A DNA stretch of 64,000 nucleotides from positions 5,890,001-5,954,000 of the forward strand of contig NC_049916.1 of NCBI RefSeq assembly GCF_001411555.2, written 5' to 3'. Shown in pieces: positions 56,725-64,000 of this stretch. The number at the start of each line of letters is the position of its first letter. The stretch's first letter is position 1. The DNA comes from Juglans regia (lineage: Eukaryota > Streptophyta > Magnoliopsida > Fagales > Juglandaceae). The translations under genes were made by a program, and so were the position numbers. Below the pieces are notes generated by a model. It was given only the letters and a program-made list of their open reading frames with translations. It was not told where the DNA came from and ran no database searches.

Positions 56725-57580
56725 AATGTTTTCTGCTGAACCAGCATTTCCCTCCTTTGGAAATCTGGAAGTTATTAAACACAAACCTCATACCAAAACA
56801 TCCACAAAATACCCCAGCCAAGTAGTCCATGACTACAATTACTTTTTCACGAACCCAATGCATTATTGGCCAATTTCAATTTCTCCTTGTTACATTCAAG
56901 TTCTATCCATGGCTAATAGCCATAAAAAGAAACTGTTTCCCTACTAAGTGGTAATTACTCTGTCATGAACTTTGAGGAAGACCCTCAAGTTTCATGGTCA
57001 TGCTGAGATTATACCAGAATCTTGTAAAAGAATCTGGTTCTGAGACTCATTACCATATTAAATGATTATCAGAAAATTAAAATTAAGGATCTGATAATCA
57101 TATGGATGTTACCCTATCAAATGATTATACAAACCTAATAAAAATGAGGTTCAATAATCATATGTGGAAGCCACCAAATCAAGTGCCTATGAGAGCCTGA
57201 AAAAAGAGGTTCTGATGATCGTTTGGAACCGGAGTAAACTGGATGCTACCGACACACTCGCGCAAATTCAAGATAGCGTGGTCTGTTTGTGGGATTGGGA
57301 TTTACCTGGCTTACTGGTCAAGAGTTCATGGAGTATTTCTCTGCAGAAATCTACGAGGGGAGGAAAGCATCACTGCCACCGCGTAAGAGAGCAGGAAGAT
57401 TTACAACCATGGAAAATTGGAAAAGAATGTAATTTAAGCTACTTTATTTTGCTTGTAAGAAATGTTGGTTTGTACTTTAGCAACAGACATATGACTGTAA
57501 ATAATGTTGTGTTAGATAGAAGGGTTTGGCTTTGAATACCTTATCAGTTTCTTTTGGTCAAGAGTTCAGGAAACCGTAGA
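56725..57580 (+). other. Intergenic with a short coding-like fragment
   Basis: At about 57285-57428 a plus frame reads GFTWLTGQEFMEYFSAEIYE followed by GRKASLPPRKRAGRF and TTMENWKRM then stop. It looks protein-like but I do not recognise it. A different, longer frame (57164-57535) overlaps it. The stretch 57060-57230 has degenerate repeats of TTCTGATGATCGTTTGGA type. Confidence 0.3.
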
Positions 57581-58300
57581 AGGGTCTGAAACTTGTCTCA
57601 AGTTGAAGACAATACTCTCTACTCGCTATGTATAAGGATAGATGTTTCTTTGATATATTCTCTGCCTATGTTGGATTGTATTCTCTGCCTATGTTGGGAT
57701 AATTTACCATTACCAATGGATTGGATTGTGTTGGATTGTATCTCTGTCTATGCAGTAATCATCTCCGTTCTTGTATGGTTGATAAGCATTTGCATGTAAA
57801 GTTGTTATACAGAAATGCAAAAATAATAAACTTCTGCTCTACATGTTGAGTAGGCAGAATTCATCACATTTCTGTATTTGCTCTGCTTATTTGGTATCAG
57901 AACAGAGGTGAGAACTTCCTTCTTCCTTCTCAATGACCACACCCTCTGCTTCATCTTCCACCACAAAATCTCAACCTCCATTAAACAGTTCCACCACCAG
58001 CCCCAATAATCACTCACAAACCTCAATCACCATGCTTAAAACTTAACCCTGACATTTCTCTCTTATGGAGAGCACAGCTGGTCCCATGGCTTGAGGACAA
58101 AGCACTCTTCCGGCTATATTATCAATGGTGGTATGCAACCTACTCCTCTCTAACATCTCTGCCTCCAGTGATGCTAACTGGCCCTTCCTCATTAGTTGAA
58201 AATCCGTCTCTCCAGCTTGTGAAATGGGTTAGAAGATTATTTAATGGCTATATCCATTGCATGCTAATATATTCCCAAGTTTATGCTCATCAGTAATATA
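57581..58300 (+). pseudogene. Copia 5' end: LTR, primer site and gag fragment
   Basis: TTTGGTATCAGAAC at 57888-57901 is a primer-binding site of copia type. LTR-like sequence precedes it. After it comes a Ser/Thr-rich leader (STTKSQPPLNSSTTSPNNHS) and gag-like sequence LLWRAQLVPWLEDKALFRLY and LQLVKWVRRLFNGYIHCML, broken by frameshifts. No pol follows. Confidence 0.65.
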
Positions 58301-58342
58301 AGCACTTCTGTAAATATCATCATCAATAATTTGGACCACCTT

Positions 58343-58364
58343 CTTTTCTTTTCTTTTCTTTTCT
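58343..58364 (+). repeat. (TTTTC)n microsatellite
   Basis: Four to five TTTTC units. Confidence 0.85.
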
Positions 58365-58630
58365 TTATTAATATCGAAAATCCGTACAGTGTCAAAAGGG
58401 TCTCACAATCGCTCTATTTAATAGCCAACTACTCCCATAATATATGTCTTTTATATTATTATTTTTGTATTTGTCCCTTGTCAAGAACATGGACCATCAT
58501 TTTTCTTATCGAACATCTATATAATGCTGTGGAAAAATAAGAATATATATAATGCCAAATATGGTATTTCCTTTAATTTATTTGTGTACACATATCTATA
58601 TAAATATATTGAATATTGCTACATGCAATC
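58365..58630. other. AT-rich spacer
   Basis: Nothing recognisable. Confidence 0.4.
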
Positions 58631-60187
58631 ATTTTTTTTTTTTTGATGAAAAACTGATCTCATTAATCATAATCACCACTTACATCAACTCTAAAAGAAA
58701 CGAGTGATATAATTACATGATATCTTAGGCAACCAGAGACAGAATACAAGATGAACATAGCTCAATATCAAACACATCCTCTAGACATTCAAGAACAGCT
58801 TTTGCTAAGCTGTGAGCTGCCATATTAGCCTCTCGATATGCATGCGATATTGACCAAGTAACATATGATTCAAGTATGTGTCTTGCATCTTCTATACGAC
58901 AGCCACCAAAAGTATAGTGTTTCAGCGAGTCCACTACTTGTTTTGAGTCCCCCTCTAGACATAATTGTTTTAAACCAAGTTCCTTGCAGAAAACTGCTGC
59001 CAATAGTAGACCATAGGCTTCAACATCAAAAGAGGTTCCTTTGAGAAATATGTTAGCACGAAGAGCGCCAATAACAAAACCTTGATAATCTTTGATGAGT
59101 ACTCCAATGCCAATCCTCCCTTCCCTCGATTTAACAGTTGCATTAGAGTTAACGTTAAAGCTTCCTACATCAAGTTTTGACCATCTATGAGCCCCTGCTA
59201 GAGCCTTGAGATTAGTTCATGGATCCTCTTTGAGTGCCTCCCTGTGAGAGCTGATGTCTGCCTTGACCTGTTGGTTGACAGCATTTGGGTGTTTGAATTC
59301 TTTGCCATGGATAAAATCATTCCTTCTAGACCAGATTCCCCTCATTTAGGGGTGTCAATATGTCACACGACCCATTAACCCAACACGAACACGACACGAT
59401 AAAAGAGGGTTAGGGTTTACTCTTAACGGGTTCGGGTCAAAACGGGTTGACCCGTTAAGACACGATAGCTTAACGGGTTGATAACGGGTCAACCCGTTAT
59501 GACCCGTTATAACCTGTTATGACCCGTTAAGAAAGTTAAAATTACAATTATACCCTTATACCTAAAAAATAAAATTGTTGAGATTTTAATTTAGATATTT
59601 TTATTGTTTAGATTGTAATTTTGGACTTGTAGTTAGTTTTATATTTTGTATAGATATTGTGATTTTAACATTTATATAAAATTATGCTAAACTTAACTAG
59701 ATTAAGGAGGTTAATTTTGGGTTTGTTTCAATCCATTTACATAAATAGGTCAAAACAGGTTGACACGACACGACCCGTTATGTTATTGGGTCGTGTTAGG
59801 GTTTGAGATTTTGACACGATAAGCTTAACGGGTCGGGTTAGGGTTGACCTATATAGTATAATATACATGTCTTGACACGACACGAACACGACCCGTTAAC
59901 ACGATTTGACACCCCTACCCTCATTGTGACTACCACCTCATCAAGTTCCCCTGGGTTGAGAGTGCTAACAAGGACTGACCATACATTGAAAACCAAGTCA
60001 CTTTGTATAGACAGCTTCTACACTTTCTTTATTCCTTGACTCCACACATCCTTAGCAACATTACATCCCCATAGAGCATGGCTAGAGGTCTCAGGCTCCA
60101 GTTTATAGATAGCTCTGACTGATGTTTCCCCTTCTAGCTCCCTTTCCATCTCTTTGCTAAGGTGATAGCCACTTTTGACAATGTATA
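58631..60187 (-). pseudogene. LINE 3' part (zf-RVT and RNase H) split by an hAT-like element
   Basis: Minus strand, from the right: SSHALWGCNVAKDVWSQGIK at about 60030-60090 (zf-RVT), then the hAT-like insert. The RNase H domain follows: KLDVGSFNVNSNATV, GRIGIGVLIKDYQGFVIGAL, AYGLLLAAVFCKELGLKQL, EGDSKQVVDSLKHY, AYREANMAAHSLAKAVL. It ends with a stop at 58725 and a poly-A tail (T run 58633-58645). RNase H is open over long stretches, so this copy is younger than the others. Confidence 0.82.
59347..59917. mobile_element. hAT-like non-autonomous element, ACCCGTTA-rich
   Basis: A perfect 12-bp TIR TAGGGGTGTCAA and an exact 8-bp target duplication CCCTCATT (59339-59346 and 59918-59925). Subterminal regions contain many ACGGGT, GACCCGTTA and CGACACGA motifs. 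Excision in silico restores the host LINE reading TMRGIWSRRND. Confidence 0.9.
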
Positions 60188-62403
60188 TGTAATACCCTGC
60201 TCTTTCTTTCTGACATAAGCAAATTCCGGGAAAGGAAATTATGTAACAGTCTGCCCCTTCTCTCTAGCGTGCCGAACCTCGACGGTGTGTTTCTAAAGAA
60301 ACTATGTGATTTCTAAAGTACGCCCAGTGTTTTAAATGCATTGGAAATATTTATATGATGTATTTCTAGTGTTATTGAACTAAACTTGATTTTAAATAAG
60401 ATAATTATAATATTTTTGAAGAGCTCCAAAAATATTATAATCGTCGAAAATCATTTTAATATCATTTATTAAAATGATTTCAGCTATTTAAAATATTATG
60501 AGATTTAAATTATGTTGAAAACTCTAATTAATTAAATGGTTTTATTCTCTTAAAGATATTAAATAAGACTTCATCATTTTATTAATGATGAAGGAATCTT
60601 ATTTTATAAACCAAAGTTTAATTTAAATAATATTCTACTTTAATTCCTCTCAGTGCTTTTAGTTAAGTTAATGTTTAGGCATTTTCAAATCAGTATTTTA
60701 ATTTCCTACCGTTAGATCATCTTGTAGATCCCAAGATGAAAGGCCTGGATTAAATATTCAAGTCCTCTCTCTTTCTCCCTCACTTTCCCTTTTCCCTCTC
60801 TCTCTCCTCCCTCTCCCCTTGAGCCCAACGGAAGCCCCTTTCCCTATCACCCAATTCTCCCTGAGCCCAGCCCAGCGCCGCTGTGAGCCGCCCAGTCTCA
60901 CCGCCACCACTAGCGTCTTCCCCTCACGCTGGCGAACTCCCACCATCAAACCCAGCTTCCACCTCGCAACCACTCTCTTCCATGCACGCACGCAGCCCCT
61001 CACACATGGCTTCACCATGCACAGCGCCTAACGCCGCCGTACGCGGCCACCCAGGCCACTAAGCACCACCATGGGTCTCCCTTGACCCGAAGCCCATAGC
61101 CCTCCCTCACACGCACGGGCTCTCTCCCTCATGCATGGGCTTCTCCCATTTCCACTGCCGTACGTCGCCACCCACGGCTTCCAGCTACTATCTCGAGCCT
61201 CATCTAGCCACCATCGGCTTACCCCAGCCACCCATAGCCCCGATCTACTCCTCACGTATGCCCACTCTCTCACGGTCTCTCCCTCAAGCACGGCTTAGAT
61301 CCGCCGCCGTAGGCCTCTGTACCGCCTCCACCTCACCACCATAGCTCTACCAGCAACCCCCTAAGCCCCTCCATGGCTAGCCACGACCAGCCAAGCTCCT
61401 CCTCCATTTCCATGCCTTGAGACCCATGGATTCCCCTTGAAAACCCACGGCTCTGCCGTGCTCCGCCACCCTAGCCACCATGAGACCACCCTCAGCCTCC
61501 CTTGACCTCCCCTAGCCTAGCTCTAAGCCCAAACTGCAACTTTACATGGTGGACAACCACTGTACGTGGCTAACCGCCACATACAACCCTTCCGATGTCA
61601 TTGAGTGTGACGATCAGCGAGCAACGCACAGGTTATCCAGTTGATGGTATAACCATATATCCCCCGTTATTTTCGTTATTTGTTGGTTGGTTAGGTTGTG
61701 GACTGTGCTGTTAGTATTGTGGAGTTCGTTGTGTAGTATGAAGATGTGATGTGCTATGTATGTGAAGTGTGCTGTGAAGTGTTATGGATTGTACTGTGTG
61801 GTGTTGTGGACTGTACTGTATGGGTGATGTGGCGTTGTGTGGATTGGGAAGAATACACGTGGAGTGTACTCTATGTGGCGTAGCGTAATGTGAAAGGAGT
61901 ACACGTAGAGTGTACTCTGTGAGGCGTAACGTGTGTGAAGGGAGTACACGTGGAGTGTACTCCATGTGGTGGAATGGTGCACCATATGACGCGTATGCCG
62001 TAGTGGTGATGGGTCGTAGCGTGTGTGAAGGAAATATACGTGGAGTGTACTTCATGAGGTGAAGCGATACACTGTGTGGCGTGTCGTAGAGATAAGGATG
62101 ATTGCGCAATGGATGGGCGTAGAACGTGACGAGTAGTGTTGGGAATTGTGGAACAGTGTCTCGAGATAGTTATGACGTGGCCTGTAGTCTGAGGTGACAG
62201 GTGTCACCGTAATTGACTTATGGCTGGGAGTATGTGTGAAGTAGCAGAACAAGTATAAGAGTGCGCAGTAGAAGCATGACTGGAGAATGTCACGAAGTGA
62301 CATAGTTACTAGCAGTCGTGCTTGTGATGGTTGAGAAGTTAGTGTAAGAATGGTATAGCGGGAACGTGACGAGATGTCACATTGTGACAGGAGTACTTGA
62401 GGT
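60188..62403 (+). mobile_element. LTR-like insertion within LINE sequence
   Basis: Starts TGTAATACCCTGCTC, the common start of plant gypsy LTRs. CT-rich (60765-60830) then CCGCC-rich leader-like sequence (60880-61560) follows, then GTTGATGGTATAACC and a dyad-rich minisatellite. Overlapping frames here are compositional artefacts. No coding domain, partner LTR or target duplication was found, so solo-LTR status and the right border are tentative. Confidence 0.4.
61851..62053 (+). repeat. Minisatellite of GAGTACACGTGGAGTGTACTC dyads (21 bp each, four copies)
   Basis: Near-identical units at 61851, 61897, 61942 and 62032. In the best copy GAGTACAC and GTGTACTC are perfect inverted arms around GTGGA. 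Most units hold the G-box hexamer CACGTG. Confidence 0.75.
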
Positions 62404-62703
62404 AAGGCTGAAAAACCGACCTATTGGTTCGGTTTTGGGCCCAAACTGAAACCGATAGGTCGGTTTGTTTGGAGAGACCAAACTGGCAGATCATGAGGTG
62501 AAAACCAGCTGGCTCGGTTACCAGCTAGTTCATGGTATGAAAAAAAAAAAAAACTGGCCGAAATATTGGCCGGTATCGGCCGAAATTGAGGCCGGTACGT
62601 CCGGTATTTTGGCCGGTATGAAATAGATATAGTACCTGTATCGGCCGAATGGCCGGTACGAAAAATTTCGACCGTACCAGACGGTACGGTACAAAATTCT
62701 AAA
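62404..62703. repeat. Palindromic GGCCGGTA-rich repeat inside the LINE
   Basis: Begins with a near-perfect palindrome at 62413-62466 centred on GGGCCC. Then come clusters of GGCCGGTA, ATCGGCCGAAAT and GTACGGTAC at 62555-62695. It abuts LINE sequence at about 62703. It resembles the low-complexity interiors of the hAT-like family, but no TIR pair was found. Confidence 0.45.
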
Positions 62704-63540
62704 CTATGGTCTCCACGCTTGAGCCAATGCTGCTTTGCTCTTTGGTGCCACCTGAGGTCATTTGTTGTAATGGCAGATACCACTTCCTTTTGAAGTTGTT
62801 TCATAATTGCTAAATGCTCACCTGTGCCAGTATTTTGGAGATGACCAATTCTTTGTTGCCCCTGTGTGATATCCATTTGCTCTTGGTGCTTGGTTGTTTG
62901 CTTCCATACCAGCTGGTCTTTTTGACATACACCGAGTTTTGTCCTCAATAAATTGGCCTCATAGCCTGTTGTACTAGCTTTCTTCCATGCCTCACTTACA
63001 ACCTTCTAGCAATCTTCCTTCAGTTCCCATGCCATCTCATATCTAAAACACCATCGTTTTCTCATTTTTCCATCACTTGTGTTATGTATATCAATGAGCA
63101 GGGGGGAATGATCAGATTTTATGGCAGCAAAGGCAGTGCACGAGCCATGATTATAGAGGTCATTCCATTCCTTGTTACCGAGGGCTCTATCTATTTTTTC
63201 CTTTGTGAAGTCCCTGCCACACCTATTATTCAACCATGTGAACCTCTGCCCATGTGAGTGTATGTCATTAAGGCCACAAAAATCAACAGCTTGCCTGAAC
63301 TCCTCAATCTGTTTGTATGGTCTACTTGCTCCACCCATTTTTTCCTTTTGATGAAGGATCTCATTAAAGTCCCCATAGCACAACCAAGCCATGGGACAAG
63401 GTGGTTTTAGCATCTTCAATAGTTGCCACTACTCCTCTTCCCAGTGTTGGGATGTCTATAGAATCCTGTGAATTGCCATGTTGGTCTACTGTCTTCTTCT
63501 TGTATCAGACTAGTAATGTGCCATCTAGTAAATCATTAGT
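62704..63540 (-). pseudogene. LINE endonuclease region
   Basis: Minus-strand frame 63006-63419: CYGDFNEILHQKEKMGGASR, FCGLNDIHSHGQRFTWLNNR, KEKIDRALGNKEWNDL and KSDHSPLLIDI. These are the endonuclease/exonuclease/phosphatase motifs of an L1-type LINE. The linker to reverse transcriptase follows at 62706-62990 (RWHQRAKQHWLKRGDHSL). It is cut at about 62703. The same LINE's RNase H end may be the piece at 58631-60187, with the reverse transcriptase deleted. Confidence 0.82.
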
Positions 63541-63549
63541 TATGGACAA

Positions 63550-63770
63550 AAGATTAAAAAAAAAAACAAATAAAAAGTAATTCTCAGAATCTCAGGTTGG
63601 CAAGTTGCGAAAAGAAAGGTTGTAGAATTAGAAAGCAAAACGACGTCGTGGAAAAGAACCAATCTGGCAATCAACATTGAGAATGAAGTTGGCCCAACAG
63701 GGGAAGATAGCTTAGCCTTAGGAAATTAGGGTGGACATTGAGGGACCCAAGTACGTACTGTTTTAAAACG
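63550..63770 (+). repeat. Long direct repeat, copy 2
   Basis: Matches 51848-52012 in the same orientation, with two extra stretches (about 63595-63625 and 63672-63712) not in copy 1. It ends at the same TTTTAAAACG. Confidence 0.85.
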
Positions 63771-63774
63771 GAGT

Positions 63775-63803
63775 CGGGCTACTCTGCCGTACAGAGTAGC
63801 CCG
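63775..63803. repeat. Perfect 12-bp hairpin
   Basis: CGGGCTACTCTG, loop CCGTA, CAGAGTAGCCCG. It begins four bases after the end of direct repeat copy 2 and could be the end of a small element. Confidence 0.85.
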
Positions 63804-64000
63804 CTCTACTTGACTGCACCTTACATTTGAGTTTTTTTTTTTTTTTTTTTTCTATTCACATTTTTTTAATATATTTAAATATTTTTAAAAAATAAAAAAT
63901 TACAACAATACACTTAAAATCAATTCCTTAATTACTAAGTAAAAAAAATAAAAAAATAAAAATTTTCTGAACAGTATATGAGCAGTGCCATTGAGGCGAC
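63804..64000. other. AT-rich right edge
   Basis: T and A runs. No gene seen before the window ends. Confidence 0.45.

Noticed and set aside
60758..61344. Arg/Pro-rich frames on both strands
   Set aside because: Compositional artefacts of CCGCC-rich LTR-like sequence.
61711..62303. 132-aa His/Tyr/Thr-rich minus-strand frame
   Set aside because: It translates the dyad minisatellite and has repeat-derived composition only.
1..64000. tRNA, rRNA, CRISPR or bacterial-type operon structures
   Set aside because: No paired A/B-box with cloverleaf, no rRNA-like sequence and no spaced repeat array were seen. TTCGAA hits at 33 kb and GTTCGAAT at 18.05 kb lack tRNA context.

Overview
This is plant nuclear DNA: introns with GT/AG borders, AT-rich intergenic sequence, plant-only gene families (NAC, WAT1/MtN21, plant Kazal) and dense LINE, copia, gypsy, CACTA, hAT-like, Tourist-like and Mutator-like debris. 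The many AT-rich MITEs with GATGA-rich ends recall woody eudicots such as the walnut family, but that placement is only a guess. No bacterial-type operon, CRISPR array, rRNA or tRNA gene was seen.

Layout. 1-450: first exon of a small MGGC-start protein gene (minus strand) running off the left edge. 450-4700: AT-rich DNA with a LINE tail and MITE-like repeats. 4758-5150: single-exon secreted Kazal-type inhibitor. 5540-6400: LINE fragment. 7325-12337 (minus): complete nine-exon mitochondrial stomatin-like protein (429 aa). 12.4-24.6 kb: a repeat block with a degraded LINE, hAT-like elements and an LTR-element gag remnant. 24678-26840: seven-exon WAT1-related transporter (355 aa). 27-44 kb: a second repeat block with a LINE-like tail, CACTA transposase remnant, gypsy integrase plus long LTR, a copia element that has swallowed fragments of two host genes (ribosomal protein eL43 and a Cys-rich protein), hAT-like and CACTA ends. 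45030-48874: a seven-exon membrane-tethered NAC transcription factor (713 aa) with two tandem copies of one 387-nt exon. 54032-56365: a tandem NAC paralogue (495 aa) lacking the membrane anchor. 56.5-64 kb: a Mutator-type MITE, copia 5' end, LINE pieces split by an LTR-like insert and an hAT-like element, and a second copy of a repeat also found upstream of the second NAC gene.

The host genes look functionally independent: mitochondrial membrane scaffold, transporter, protease inhibitor and stress-type NAC factors. The main biological interest is the NAC pair. One member is tethered and has an internally duplicated exon, a tandemly repeated G-box promoter segment and upstream ORFs. The other has lost the anchor. 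The transposon landscape is well resolved: several elements have exact target-site duplications that give the order of insertion.
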